Assembly: GCF_034676705.1 (NCBI RefSeq)
Contig: NZ_JAUCBS010000013.1
Location: 1,190,501 to 1,254,500 of the forward strand
DNA: 64,000 nucleotides
Source of the DNA: Gemmobacter sp.
GTDB lineage: Bacteria > Pseudomonadota > Alphaproteobacteria > Rhodobacterales > Rhodobacteraceae
Direction of reading: 5' to 3'
A program made the translations under genes and the position numbers. Numbering within the stretch: the first letter of the stretch is position 1; the number at the start of each line of letters is the position of its first letter. The notes under the pieces are model-generated. The model was not told the origin of the DNA. It saw only the letters and a list, made by a program, of their open reading frames with translations, and ran no database searches. Shown in pieces: positions 8,764 through 18,651 of the stretch.

Positions 8764-10662
8764 ATGCCGCAGGTTATTGCGACCTCAGTGGCCGGATGGC
8801 TGGCAGGCGCCGGGATCGGGGCAGGCATTGCGATCGGCACCACCACATGGGCGATGATCTACGCCCAGCTTGGCGTCTCGGTGCTGTTCTCGGCCGTGGC
8901 CAAGCGCATGGCCAAGCGGGGCATGTCCGGGTCCGACAGCCAGATCGACGTGGACCAGCCGGCCAGCGTGGTGATCAAGCGCCACGCCTATGGCTGGGGC
9001 CGGATCGAAGGCACCCCCGCCGCCATCATCGTCCGCGATGGCGTGTCCTATGCGGTCTGGATCGTCAGCAGCCGGCCCAGCCACGAGATCGAGACCATCG
9101 AATTCGACAATCGCGTCCTGACCCTGACCGGCGATCTGCTGGACTATGCGACCGGCGCGACCGCGACGGACAGCGTGTTCGGCGGCCATGTCAAGGTCTG
9201 GGCGGGACTGGGTGACCAGGCCGGCATCCCGGCGCAAATCCTGGCCGAGGTCGGCGACCCGACGGCGACAGATGATGCCGATTTCTGGGATACCGACCGC
9301 TGGCAGGGCCGCACGGTGATCTGGGCGCGGATGGCCAAGGGCGACCCGGCCAGTGCGGGCCAGCGGTGGCAGCGCATGCCCCCGGTGCTGCGCGTCACCG
9401 GCAAATGGACCCGCGTCTGGGATCCGCGCGATCCGGCGCAGGATGCCGACGATCCGGCGACCTGGGAATGGTCCGACAATCAGGCGCTGTGCCTGATCGA
9501 CGCGCTGCGGTTCAACCCGATTGCGCAACTGCCGGTCTCACTGCTGCATATGCCAAGCCTGCTGCGGCAGGCCGATGTCGCGGATCAGGCCGTTGCCCTG
9601 AAGGCCGGCGGCACTGAACCGCGCTACCGGGTCGGCGGGCGGATCCTCTATGATCCCTCGACCGAACTCTATCAGGCGTTGTCACCGCTGGACGTGGCGG
9701 GTGGCGGCGGGCTGGTGCAGATCGGCGGACAGATCGGCTATCAGCCGGGCGAATATCTGGCACCCAGTGATACCATTGACGACGTGTTGCGCGAGGCGCC
9801 GCTGGCGTTCACGGCGCAGGTCCGAGGCCGCGATCTGCCCCGGGCCATCCGGGCGGTCTATCCCAACCCCGGCGGCGGGTGGGAGGATGCCAGCCTGATC
9901 CCCATCGCCGTGCCCGGTGCCGGCGGCTGGACCGGGGGTGACGACCGGGTCGAGGATCTGGCGCTGCCGATGGTGCCCTGGCCGCACCAGGCCAACCGGC
10001 TGGCGCAGATCAGGGCCCGGCAACTGGGCTGCCAGAAACGCATCAAGGGCGTGCTGTTTCCGAGGCATTTCAATCTGGTTGCCGGGGCGAATGTCACGCT
10101 GAGCCGTCCACGCCCGACCGATCCGCGCGCGGGGGTCTATCAGATCACCAAAATCGAACCGGGGTACTGGATGGGCGCCGATGCCGAGCGGGCGCCGTTC
10201 CGGCAGCCATTCGAGGCGCGCGAGATCACCGCCGATGTTTATGCCTGGGTCGCCGCCACCGACGAACAGGACATTCCCGTTGCCACCGTGACCCAGCCCG
10301 ATCTGGCGCTGGAGGAGCCAACCATCGGCAGCCTGACGGCGGTGGGCACCTATTCCGGCCCCGAGCTGGTCGTGGCGCTGGCCGAGGGCGCCGACAACCG
10401 CACCTATGGCGCGGTCTACGCGCTGCAATACCGGATCGCCGGCGATGACAGCTGGGTGGCGCTGGCCGCGATCCAGCCGTTCTGGGCATTCGAGCCGGGC
10501 GACGTGACCAGCATCACCGGCCGCATCCCCGGCGTGCTGCCGGAAACCGATTACGAGGTGCGCGTGCGGGCCGAGGGGCAGGGCCGGGTGTCGGACTGGG
10601 TGACCGGCACGATCACCACGCCGGAATTTTTCCTGATCATCGACGCGGGCATCGGACCATGA
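8764..10662 (+). CDS. Tail-tip host-specificity protein
   Basis: A 632-residue protein. The ATG at 8764 is chosen over an in-frame GTG at 8713 because it sits just after the preceding stop and yields a Gly/Ala-rich hydrophobic N-terminal segment typical of central tail fibre or gpJ-like proteins. The body has beta-rich domains, and the last 90 residues look like a fibronectin-III domain (YEVRVRAEGQGRVSDW). It ends in LIIDAGIGP, a C-terminal pattern shared with the next two proteins. It probably forms the tail tip and contacts the receptor. Confidence 0.7.
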   Translation: MPQVIATSVAGWLAGAGIGAGIAIGTTTWAMIYAQLGVSVLFSAVAKRMAKRGMSGSDSQIDVDQPASVVIKRHAYGWGRIEGTPAAIIVRDGVSYAVWIVSSRPSHEIETIEFDNRVLTLTGDLLDYATGATATDSVFGGHVKVWAGLGDQAGIPAQILAEVGDPTATDDADFWDTDRWQGRTVIWARMAKGDPASAGQRWQRMPPVLRVTGKWTRVWDPRDPAQDADDPATWEWSDNQALCLIDALRFNPIAQLPVSLLHMPSLLRQADVADQAVALKAGGTEPRYRVGGRILYDPSTELYQALSPLDVAGGGGLVQIGGQIGYQPGEYLAPSDTIDDVLREAPLAFTAQVRGRDLPRAIRAVYPNPGGGWEDASLIPIAVPGAGGWTGGDDRVEDLALPMVPWPHQANRLAQIRARQLGCQKRIKGVLFPRHFNLVAGANVTLSRPRPTDPRAGVYQITKIEPGYWMGADAERAPFRQPFEAREITADVYAWVAATDEQDIPVATVTQPDLALEEPTIGSLTAVGTYSGPELVVALAEGADNRTYGAVYALQYRIAGDDSWVALAAIQPFWAFEPGDVTSITGRIPGVLPETDYEVRVRAEGQGRVSDWVTGTITTPEFFLIIDAGIGP

Positions 10663-11804
10663 CGACGATTTCGGCCCGGTTTCGCATCCGGGGGGTGACG
10701 ACGGGTGGCGGTGCCCCGGCCGACCATATGGGCCGCGAGATCGCGGTCAACGAATCCACCCATTCGTTCTGGTACGGCTATGGCGAGGCGGTCGCGCCGG
10801 CCGCCAGCGCCAGCCACCTGCTGTTTCGCAGTAACGGCACCCGCCTGTGGCACAGCACCATCGGCGCGGTCGACGGCAGCACGGTATTTGTCGGCGATGG
10901 CGCTGGCCTGACAGGTGTGGCGGCTGCCTCGGTCGCCTGGACGGCGGTCACCGGCAAACCCACGACGCTGGCGGGCTATGGCATCACCGATGGCGTGACG
11001 ACCAGCGATAGCCGCCTGAGCGATGCGCGCGAGTGGACCGCCACCACGGTCAGCCAGGCCGAGGCCGAGGCGGGCAGTGCAACCACGCGGCGGGCATGGA
11101 CGGCGCAGCGGGTGTTTCAGGCCATCGCAGCATGGTGGGCGGCATCGGCGGCAAAAACCAAACTCGACGGGATTGCGAGCGGCGCCACGGTCGGCGCGAC
11201 CTGGGGCGGCAATCTGGCCAGCATACCGGCCAGCATCGACGCCATCGACGGGCTGACCCCGGCGGCTGACAGGCTGGCCTATTACACCGGCGGCGCCACG
11301 GCGGCGCTGGCCACGCTGACCGCCGCTGCCCGCAACCTGCTGGACGATGCCGACGCTGCGGCAATGCGCACAACACTGGGGCTGGGCACTGCGGCAACCA
11401 CGGCCGCCACGGCCTATGCCACCGCCGCGCAGGGCGCCAAAGCCGACAGCGCGCTGCAACCGGCGGTCTTCAGTTCGACCGCGCCGGCCTCGGTCGCGCT
11501 GACCGCTGCGGACGATGGCTGGACGGCCGAGATCATCGCCACGATGACGCCGCCGGCCGATCCATCGCCGCTCTGGTCCTATCGCTGGCAATGGCGGATC
11601 GGTTCGGGCGGCTGGCGGGACGGCGGCACCATCGCGGCCGCTGGCGCCTCGACCGGCGTGATCCGCCTCGCCCCGGTCAATGCGGGCGACAGCTATCAGG
11701 TCCGGGCCCGTGCCGAGGCCGGGCCGGTGGTCAGCGCCTGGACCACATCATCTGCGCTGGTCGTGCCAGCCGTTACCCGCATCCTGGATGGAGGGATTTC
11801 CTGA
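10659..11804 (+). CDS. Tail fibre protein with phage-tail repeats (1)
   Basis: A 381-residue Ala-rich fibre protein. It carries KTKLDGIASGATV and AAQGAKADSALQP, both common repeat motifs of trimeric phage fibres. Residues from about 275 form a beta domain (YRWQWRIGSGGWRDG...), probably FN3-like. It ends VTRILDGGIS. The codons for the final Asp-Gly-Gly include GGAGGG (11789-11794), a Shine-Dalgarno for the next gene, whose ATG overlaps this stop (TGATG). Confidence 0.65.
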   Translation: MTTISARFRIRGVTTGGGAPADHMGREIAVNESTHSFWYGYGEAVAPAASASHLLFRSNGTRLWHSTIGAVDGSTVFVGDGAGLTGVAAASVAWTAVTGKPTTLAGYGITDGVTTSDSRLSDAREWTATTVSQAEAEAGSATTRRAWTAQRVFQAIAAWWAASAAKTKLDGIASGATVGATWGGNLASIPASIDAIDGLTPAADRLAYYTGGATAALATLTAAARNLLDDADAAAMRTTLGLGTAATTAATAYATAAQGAKADSALQPAVFSSTAPASVALTAADDGWTAEIIATMTPPADPSPLWSYRWQWRIGSGGWRDGGTIAAAGASTGVIRLAPVNAGDSYQVRARAEAGPVVSAWTTSSALVVPAVTRILDGGIS

Positions 11805-13186
11805 TGCCCGCGCCCGTATTCGCGCGCCCGCCGACCGACGTTGGCGGGACGCCTACATTTTCCAGCGAGGATGACGTCGCCGCCATCAATGCGCTGGCAC
11901 AGGAGCTGCACGACGATATCCAGACCCGTGCTGTCGCGGCCGATCTGGGCACGGCAGCGGATCAGGATGTCGGCGCATTTGCCACGGCTGCCCAGGGCGC
12001 GCTGGCCGACAGCGCCGTGCAGCCCGGTGACCCGGTGTCCGATCTGGCCGAGACCGCCAGCGCCAAAATCCTGACGGCGGCCGAGCGGGCCAAACTGGAC
12101 GGTATCCAGGCCGGGGCACAGGTCAATGCCGTGACCAGTGTTGCGGGCAGGGCGGGCGATGTGGTGCTGACCCCGGCCGATGCCGGCGCCGCCCCGGCCA
12201 GCCATACCCATCCGGCCACGGAGATCCGCGACAGCACCGCCGCAGGCCGTGCCCTGCTGACGGCGCCAGATGCGCCCGCCCAGCGGGCCGCGCTGGAGCT
12301 GGGCACCGCTGCCACCCAGCCGGCCAGTGCATTCGCCACCGCCGCGCAGGGGGGCAGGGCGGACAGCGCGGTGCAGCCGGCTACACTGGCCGCCGAAACG
12401 GCGGCGCGCGTCGCCGCGGTCGATGCTGTCGCCGCCGATATCGCTGCCGAGACAGCCGCCCGGGGCGCTGCCGTCGCCGCGCTGGCCGCCGCGATCGATG
12501 CCGAGGCCACGACGCGCGCCGCTGCCGATGCGGCAGATGCCACGGCCCGCATCGCCGGTGATGCCGCCGCCGCCGCCGCCCTGCTGGTCGAGGCAACGGC
12601 CCGCGCGCGGGGTGACGGGATGCAACCGCGCGAGCGCCCAGAATATGCCGATGCGTTCGCCAGCCAGCTGGAGGGCGTCCCGGCCGATCTGGCCGCTGCT
12701 CCCGGCACGGTGGTGGTGGATGCCGCGCTGGGATCGGCGGTGCGGCTGGATGCGGCAGCAACCATCGGCGCCCGGCTTCCGGTGGCCTTGGAACCGGGCC
12801 GCACCTACCGCGCCCGCTGGGCGCTGCGCCGGGCAACCGATGCCACCGACCCCCTGAACGATGCTGTCGTCTGCGGCATCCGCTGGCTGGCCGCCGACAA
12901 ATCGGGGCTGGGCGGTGCCAATGCCGAGCTGCGCGCCGAAATCCTGTCGCCGACCGTCGCCGATGGGGTGATCCGGGCCGAGGCCACGGTCTCGGTCGAT
13001 CTGGAGACCGATTTTGCCGTGCCGTCGGGGGCGATCTACGCCCGGCCGTTTGCCCGCACCTATGGCGACGGCGTGACCCATATCTCGGTGATCGAGCTGG
13101 CCGAGGTGCCGCCCGTCACCGTCAACAATACCACAATCGACGCACCGGCCGGCTACGGCGGCGTCCTGGACGGGGGCATTGCCTGA
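11804..13186 (+). CDS. Tail fibre protein with phage-tail repeats (2)
   Basis: A 460-residue protein starting at the ATG that overlaps the previous stop; the longer open frame is discarded because it would overlap the previous gene by over 200 bases. It shares repeats with its neighbour: AERAKLDGIQAGAQVN and two copies of FATAAQG..ADSAVQP. Residues about 200-280 are an Ala-rich coiled-coil-like heptad region. A C-terminal beta domain precedes GGVLDGGIA. The similar repeats and similar end suggest it and the preceding gene share ancestry. Confidence 0.65.
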   Translation: MPAPVFARPPTDVGGTPTFSSEDDVAAINALAQELHDDIQTRAVAADLGTAADQDVGAFATAAQGALADSAVQPGDPVSDLAETASAKILTAAERAKLDGIQAGAQVNAVTSVAGRAGDVVLTPADAGAAPASHTHPATEIRDSTAAGRALLTAPDAPAQRAALELGTAATQPASAFATAAQGGRADSAVQPATLAAETAARVAAVDAVAADIAAETAARGAAVAALAAAIDAEATTRAAADAADATARIAGDAAAAAALLVEATARARGDGMQPRERPEYADAFASQLEGVPADLAAAPGTVVVDAALGSAVRLDAAATIGARLPVALEPGRTYRARWALRRATDATDPLNDAVVCGIRWLAADKSGLGGANAELRAEILSPTVADGVIRAEATVSVDLETDFAVPSGAIYARPFARTYGDGVTHISVIELAEVPPVTVNNTTIDAPAGYGGVLDGGIA

Positions 13187-16100
13187 TGACCGATATTCGC
13201 CTGCGACTGCGCCGCCGCCTGACCGGGCTGGCCGGCGCCCCTGCCGCCCTGCTGTCGGGCGAGCTGTTCGCCAATTTCGTGGACAAATCTGTCTGGCTGG
13301 GGACCGGCGACGATGGCGGCGGCAATGCTGTCGAGATCGTGAAACTGTTCCCGTTTACGACCGCCCGCACGTTCCGGCTGAGCAGCTATCTGCCCGCCGG
13401 GACTGCTGCGCTGGCCGACGCAGGCGATATCGCGTCGCAGGACAGCTCTGCGGTTGCTGCCGCATTCAGGGCCCTGCACCACGCAGCCGTCACCTGGATG
13501 GTCGGGGCCGACCGCCGGCACGCCCGGGTGATCTACGAGGCTGGCGCCTATGTTGTAGCCGATGAGCTGTTTTCCGAGGCCACGGATACGCTGATCTGGC
13601 AGATCGGGTTCAGCCGGCGCCGCTGCCGGATCATGTTTGACTGCGAGGGACCGGTCACCGTCCAATTGCGCGACTGGACCACGCAGGCATCGGTGCGCAC
13701 CTCGGGGATCTACGCTGCGCAGGCGATCACCTATCCCGTGCCGCGCGCTGTCTGGCGCTGGATGCAGGGCGAGGGCCGGCACACGCTGAGCTATTTCCGG
13801 GGTCCGTTCGAAATCTGCGGGACCGGCGATCCGACGCTGGACCCGGTCGGCATGCACATCCGCCGCGTCAATGCCGCGCGGTTCGAGGGGATCATGATCC
13901 GGGACGTGGCCAATACGGCCCGCGTGATCGAGACCAGTCAGAACAGCACCTGGACCGCCTGTCGGGTGCAGGGCAAATCCGGCTGGCAGCCCACCGACTA
14001 TGGCGGCACCACCGGCCTCATGCCGATGGCCGTGCGTTTTTCGAATACCGGCGCGGTGGTCACCGCGACCGAGGCGGTATTCGATGCCCGCCATGTCGGC
14101 ATGACGTTCTACATGGGCGAATCCGGCCAGATGCAGAATCAGGACGAGCCCGACGACCCCGAGGAAACCGGGACCGCGATCCGCGTCAGCTGGCCCGGCG
14201 TGATCCAGAGCGTGGACAGCCCGACGCAGATCACGCTGGTCGCGGCCCCGCCCGCCAATGCCTCGGGCGTGCCGTGCAGTTTCCCGGCCGTCACCGGCAC
14301 GATTGCCTCCGGGTCCGACCAGCTGCAGCTGTCGGCAATCCCGACGGGCGTCAACCTGATCGGTCGCCGAATCCATGTGGTCGGCGCCGGCCATGGCGGG
14401 CCCGGCATCGGCTATGGTAATTTCGGATTTGGCGATGTCCTGTCCACCATCGTGACGGCGGTCAATCTCGGGACCAGGACTGTGACGCTGGCCGAGGTAT
14501 CCCGCCAGGCAGCCACCAATGCGCTGATCGTCGTGAGCCCGTGCAATTACCTCGGGTCTCTGACCGAGGGCCAGTCCGACCCCCTCCGTACACGGGTCGA
14601 TGACCTGCGGTTCTACGATGACTGGACCGAGGCGACCAGTGGTGGTGCCGCCATCGGCTGGCTGGTCGCGCAGGGTCAGTCCGTCCGGCTGATCGGCGGC
14701 AAGATCCACGGAACCGCGCCCAGGAACTTCAACAACTTCGGCGGCGATGCCTCGTTGCTGGTGATGGCGCGCGCGCGGATCAAGACCACGGAAACGCAGT
14801 TTTCGCACGGGTGCGGAAGCCATGTGTTCGGCCAGTTCTACGGGATCGGGCAGCATCTGGATGCCGATCTGAAGGGGGATGTCGCCAGCTGGACCACTAT
14901 GGACGGCGCGGCAGTATTCTGCCTGGAACCGCAGAACGTCAGTGGTTCCGGCCGGTATTTCGTGGTCCGCAACGGCCTGACGTTCCGAAATGCCGGTTTC
15001 CCAAGCGGCAACCAGGTCTGGGAGCGCGGGCGCGGGGCAACCTATACCGCGATCAAGGGCGACCGGCGCTATTCCGGGCTGGTGGTCGGGCCGGGCAGTG
15101 TTGCCGCCGCCCCGGGGAAATCCCGCACCTACCCGCCGACGGCACTTGCCGATGCCGAAGCCACGACCATCGAGGCTGTGGCCCTGTCCACCAGTCACGC
15201 CGCCGCAGTTGCATCGGCGGATTTCGTGCCTCGTGTGGATCGGGTCTACGATATCGAGGGCAGCCAGTATCTGGGTGTCACCGCTGGGCAGGGCAATGAC
15301 GGGTTCAGCGCCCTGCACGGGTTCAAGGGGCCGCTCGTGGTACTGGCCTGGGGGCAGAGCAACCCGGTCGGCGTGGGCACGGGAGGCAGCCTGCGCCTCA
15401 ACCCGCGTGTTCGCATCTTCAATACCGACGGGTCGGTGCCTACGGTTGGCACGACGTTCAACCGGGCGAAATTCGGGGTGGTGCCGCTGAACAAGACCAG
15501 CGGGGGGCTGCCGGTCAACAACATGATCGCCCATGCCGCCAGCGAACTGGCGACCAGGCTGGACGTGGACGTCTACGTGATCCTGGTGGCCAAGGGGGCG
15601 CAGGGGATCGAGGCGTTTATTTCCGACGCCACGCTGGCCGCCAACAGCTGGTCGCGCGGGGCCTCCATCGACCTCTATACGACGATGACCGCCAGCCTTG
15701 CCGCCGCGCTGCCGCAAATCCCTGGGGCACCGACCAAGGTCGACCTGATCATGGTGCACCAGGGCGAGGCCAACCGGACCGAGGCGCCGACGCTCTATGC
15801 CGACAAATTCCGCGCCGTGATCAGCGACCTGACGACGGCCGGATACGTCGATCCGCAGGCCGTGCGGGTCGTCGCAGGCGAAATCGCCACCAACGCCCAT
15901 ACCCGCTATTACGAAAACCACCGCGCTGCCCTGGTCGATATCGACAATCGCTATGGCTCCACCACGCTGCCGGGGTTCACGTTTGCATCCAGCGTCGGGG
16001 TCGAGGTTATCCCCGGCAAAGAGACGCATTTCTCGGGGGCCGGGTTGGTCGAATACGGCCGCCGCTATGCCAATGCCGCCCTGGGCCAGACCATCCGCAC

Positions 16101-17277
16101 CGCCTTTGGCGCCACCCGGGCGCAAGCCGAGGCTGCCTGTGTGCGCGGATGGCGCGCTGGTGACGGGCTGCTCTATTCGCTGGACGGGCATGTCTATCGC
16201 GGCGTGGCCGGGTCCACCGAAATCGCCACCCTGCCGGGGATGGCCTGGCATGGCTACCGCACCAATGCCCTGACGCTGGCCTCGGCTGCGATTACCCTGG
16301 GCACCGGGCATCAGATCGCCTGGGCCGACAGTGGCGGAACGGTGCAGGCGCGGGTCGAGGCCAGCGCCAGCGCGCTGGATGCCTATATCGGCGCCACCAA
16401 TGCGCTGCGCGTGGGGGCCGATGCAGCGGCATTCCGCGCAGGCACGGCCGCTGCGCCGTCGATGACCTTCCTGTTGGATCTCGACAGCGGCTTCTACCGG
16501 ATCGGGGCCGATCAGATCGGCATCGCCACCGGCGGGGCAGAGCGGGTGCGCATCACCAATGCTGGCATGCAGGTGACCGGCCTGCTGACCGGCACCGCCG
16601 CCATGCAATCGCCGGTGGACACGACGGCTGGGCGTCTGGCTGCCGTGTTCGCCAACGGCGGGATTTTCGGCTGGGGCAATCTGGGTAATGCCCAGCTGCT
16701 GGCCAACCTCGACGCCACGGATACGCCCAGCGGTGTGCATCGGGTGACGACCGCCGGCACCACCGGCACGCTGCCACCCGGGGCCAACGGTTTTGGCCTG
16801 GTGCTGATCACCCGCCATGCGGCCGACAGCTTCCAGCAGGAATATGCCGAGGTCGGCTCGCCCCGCCGCTGGCGCCGCAGCTACCGCAGCGCCAGCAGTC
16901 CGCAATGGTCGCCCTGGCGGCTGATGTATGACCAGTCCACCATTCTGGGCGCGGTCAGCCAGGACACCGGCGTGCCCACAGGGGCGCTGATGGAGATCGG
17001 CAGCAATGCCAACGGCAGCTATGTCCGATTTGCCAATGGCGTCCAGTGGTGCTGGCGCGCGCAGACCGCCAGCGCGGGCGCGGCGCGAACCTGGACGTTC
17101 CCGGCGGCATTCGCCGATGTCCCCCGCGTCAAAGGCACGCCCATCGCCACCGTGCTGTCGTCGGTCTGCCTCGATGCAGCGGCCAGCACCACGGCTGCCA
17201 CCTGGTCGGCCCGCGACAAAACGGATGCGCGGCGGGCCGACGTTGCCGATCTCGTGGCCGTTGGCCGCTGGTTCTGA
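13186..17277 (+). CDS. Tail spike with SGNH / sialate O-acetylesterase-like domain
   Basis: At 1363 residues this is the largest protein in the window. The N-terminus has a short fibre-attachment pattern (SGELFANFVDKSVWLGTG). Residues about 90-700 look like a beta-helix spike. Residues about 720-960 carry SGNH-hydrolase blocks of the sialate esterase (SASA) type: AWGQSN with Ser725, VHQGEAN with His858, and THFSG with His948. The C-terminal third has a fibre segment (DSGFYRIGADQIGIATGG) and a closing beta domain. The likely role is binding and de-esterifying an acetylated surface polysaccharide during adsorption. Substrate is unknown. Confidence 0.75.
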   Translation: MTDIRLRLRRRLTGLAGAPAALLSGELFANFVDKSVWLGTGDDGGGNAVEIVKLFPFTTARTFRLSSYLPAGTAALADAGDIASQDSSAVAAAFRALHHAAVTWMVGADRRHARVIYEAGAYVVADELFSEATDTLIWQIGFSRRRCRIMFDCEGPVTVQLRDWTTQASVRTSGIYAAQAITYPVPRAVWRWMQGEGRHTLSYFRGPFEICGTGDPTLDPVGMHIRRVNAARFEGIMIRDVANTARVIETSQNSTWTACRVQGKSGWQPTDYGGTTGLMPMAVRFSNTGAVVTATEAVFDARHVGMTFYMGESGQMQNQDEPDDPEETGTAIRVSWPGVIQSVDSPTQITLVAAPPANASGVPCSFPAVTGTIASGSDQLQLSAIPTGVNLIGRRIHVVGAGHGGPGIGYGNFGFGDVLSTIVTAVNLGTRTVTLAEVSRQAATNALIVVSPCNYLGSLTEGQSDPLRTRVDDLRFYDDWTEATSGGAAIGWLVAQGQSVRLIGGKIHGTAPRNFNNFGGDASLLVMARARIKTTETQFSHGCGSHVFGQFYGIGQHLDADLKGDVASWTTMDGAAVFCLEPQNVSGSGRYFVVRNGLTFRNAGFPSGNQVWERGRGATYTAIKGDRRYSGLVVGPGSVAAAPGKSRTYPPTALADAEATTIEAVALSTSHAAAVASADFVPRVDRVYDIEGSQYLGVTAGQGNDGFSALHGFKGPLVVLAWGQSNPVGVGTGGSLRLNPRVRIFNTDGSVPTVGTTFNRAKFGVVPLNKTSGGLPVNNMIAHAASELATRLDVDVYVILVAKGAQGIEAFISDATLAANSWSRGASIDLYTTMTASLAAALPQIPGAPTKVDLIMVHQGEANRTEAPTLYADKFRAVISDLTTAGYVDPQAVRVVAGEIATNAHTRYYENHRAALVDIDNRYGSTTLPGFTFASSVGVEVIPGKETHFSGAGLVEYGRRYANAALGQTIRTAFGATRAQAEAACVRGWRAGDGLLYSLDGHVYRGVAGSTEIATLPGMAWHGYRTNALTLASAAITLGTGHQIAWADSGGTVQARVEASASALDAYIGATNALRVGADAAAFRAGTAAAPSMTFLLDLDSGFYRIGADQIGIATGGAERVRITNAGMQVTGLLTGTAAMQSPVDTTAGRLAAVFANGGIFGWGNLGNAQLLANLDATDTPSGVHRVTTAGTTGTLPPGANGFGLVLITRHAADSFQQEYAEVGSPRRWRRSYRSASSPQWSPWRLMYDQSTILGAVSQDTGVPTGALMEIGSNANGSYVRFANGVQWCWRAQTASAGAARTWTFPAAFADVPRVKGTPIATVLSSVCLDAAASTTAATWSARDKTDARRADVADLVAVGRWF

Positions 17278-17286
17278 GGAGAGACC

Positions 17287-17637
17287 ATGCACATCACCCT
17301 GTCCCCCATCCGTTCCGATGCCGGCCTGACGCTGCACCGCGCAGGCGACGTGCTGACCATCAATGGCGAGGCGCTGGACCTGTCGGTCATCCCCGAGGGC
17401 GCTACCCTGCCGGCCGAGGCCGTGGCCTGCGACTGGATCGCTGGTCCGATCACCCGCACGGCCGGCGGGCTGCACCTGACCCTGCTGCTGCCGCACGGGG
17501 CGATCCCTGATCCGGCGCCGCCCGAGGCACTGGCGGTCACCCATCCGGCGCCGATCACGCTCACCGGCGACGGGCCGGTGCTGCTGCCCAGCTGGGCGCC
17601 GCCCGAACCGCCCGCCATCACGGAGGCCACCGAATGA
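17287..17637 (+). CDS. Small phage protein downstream of the spike, unknown function
   Basis: A 116-residue, Pro-rich protein following a strong GAGGAGAG ribosome site. It has one beta-rich half and a Pro/Ala-rich tail. No family is recognised. It sits between the spike and a DUF4376-like gene with a 4-base overlap to the latter, so it may help spike assembly or be a minor structural part. Confidence 0.5.
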   Translation: MHITLSPIRSDAGLTLHRAGDVLTINGEALDLSVIPEGATLPAEAVACDWIAGPITRTAGGLHLTLLLPHGAIPDPAPPEALAVTHPAPITLTGDGPVLLPSWAPPEPPAITEATE

Positions 17638-18014
17638 CCATCGCTATCGACCTGTCGCAACTGATCACGGCCGATGCCAAGGCCGCCGACGCGCTGGCCG
17701 CCGACCGGGACCGCATCAAGGCGCGCCGCGACATGGCCATCGCCTCGGGCATCACCGTCGCGGGCATGGCGCTGGCGACCGATGATCTGAGCCAGTCGCG
17801 CATCATGGGCGCCGCGCTCTCGGCCATGCTGGACCCGGGCTATTCCGTCCAGTGGAAGATCGCCGCCGGCTTCGTCACCCTGAGCGCGCCGCAGGTGATC
17901 GCCATCGCCAGCGCGATCCGCGCCCATGTGCAGGCCTGTTTCGACCGCGAGGCCCAGCTGCTGGCCGCCCTCGATGCAGGCGACCCGGTCGATATCGAGA
18001 CCGGCTGGCCGTGA
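17634..18014 (+). CDS. DUF4376-like tail-associated protein
   Basis: A 126-residue helical protein with the pattern RDRIKARRDMAIASGITVAG, resembling DUF4376 domains in proteins near tail fibre genes. The start overlaps the previous stop (ATGA). Its function is not known; fibre assembly is a guess from position. Confidence 0.55.
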   Translation: MTIAIDLSQLITADAKAADALAADRDRIKARRDMAIASGITVAGMALATDDLSQSRIMGAALSAMLDPGYSVQWKIAAGFVTLSAPQVIAIASAIRAHVQACFDREAQLLAALDAGDPVDIETGWP

Positions 18015-18080
18015 CCTGACCCCACCACCGACCGACCCAGACCCCGCCGCCGACGGGCTTTTTTCTGCGCAGGAGAGACG

Positions 18081-18356
18081 ATGGCGCTGCAATTCGACAA
18101 CAAAATCTCGGCGGGGCACCTGATGACATTCGCCGCAATGGTGTTTGCCAGCATCGCGGCCTACGCCGATCTCCGCACTCGCCAGTCCCAGCTGGTCGCA
18201 GAGGTGGTGGCGGTCAAGGCCGATGCGCAGTCGCGCGAGTCCCGTATCCGCGCGGTGGAAATCGCCCAGGCCAGCCAGTCCAGCGACCTGCGCAGCATCC
18301 AGATCGGCATCAGCCGTATCGAGGCACAGCTCGAAAATTTGAAGCCGCGCCCCTGA
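18081..18356 (+). CDS. Small membrane protein with coiled coil, unknown
   Basis: A 91-residue protein with one N-terminal hydrophobic segment (about residues 13-28) followed by a coiled-coil-like region full of Ala, Gln and Glu. The layout suggests a membrane-anchored protein with a periplasmic or cytoplasmic coiled coil. A lysis role is possible because endolysin and holin-like genes are nearby, but no signature supports it. AGGAGAG before the ATG is a good ribosome site. Confidence 0.5.
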   Translation: MALQFDNKISAGHLMTFAAMVFASIAAYADLRTRQSQLVAEVVAVKADAQSRESRIRAVEIAQASQSSDLRSIQIGISRIEAQLENLKPRP

Positions 18357-18390
18357 CCCCCGTCTAACGACCGTCTAACAGGAGACCGAC

Positions 18391-18651
18391 ATGGACCCGT
18401 TTCTCTACCACGGCTCGGGGCTGGAAAGCCCAGCCAACGACGCCATCGCCATCACGCCCTCGGACGCCGCCGATCTGGCTACGGTGGTCCGCGCGCTGTT
18501 CTGCACTGGCGACGGGACGGTGCGCGTGACAATGCGCGGCGGTGGTGATCCTGTGACGCTGCCGATGATCGCGGGCGTGCCCCTGCCGGCCCGTGTGCGC
18601 CGCGTCTGGGCGACTGGCACGACCGCCACCGGCATCGTCGGGGTCTGGTGA
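18391..18651 (+). CDS. Spike base protein, RCAP_Rcc01079 family
   Basis: An 86-residue protein matching the pattern of the Rhodobacter capsulatus Rcc01079 spike base family: an early GLESPA, then ITPSDAADLATVVRAL, and an ending VRRVWATGTTATGIVGVW. In RcGTA the homologue forms the base of capsid head spikes that bind the host capsule. Here it is in a prophage, next to a lectin-fold-like gene that may be the distal spike. The next ATG overlaps its stop. Confidence 0.8.
   Translation: MDPFLYHGSGLESPANDAIAITPSDAADLATVVRALFCTGDGTVRVTMRGGGDPVTLPMIAGVPLPARVRRVWATGTTATGIVGVW

Noticed and set aside
13153..17544. A 1463-codon minus-strand open frame opposite the tail spike
   Set aside because: It is a shadow of the spike gene: GC-rich third positions keep the reverse strand open. 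The forward protein has clear motifs and this one does not.
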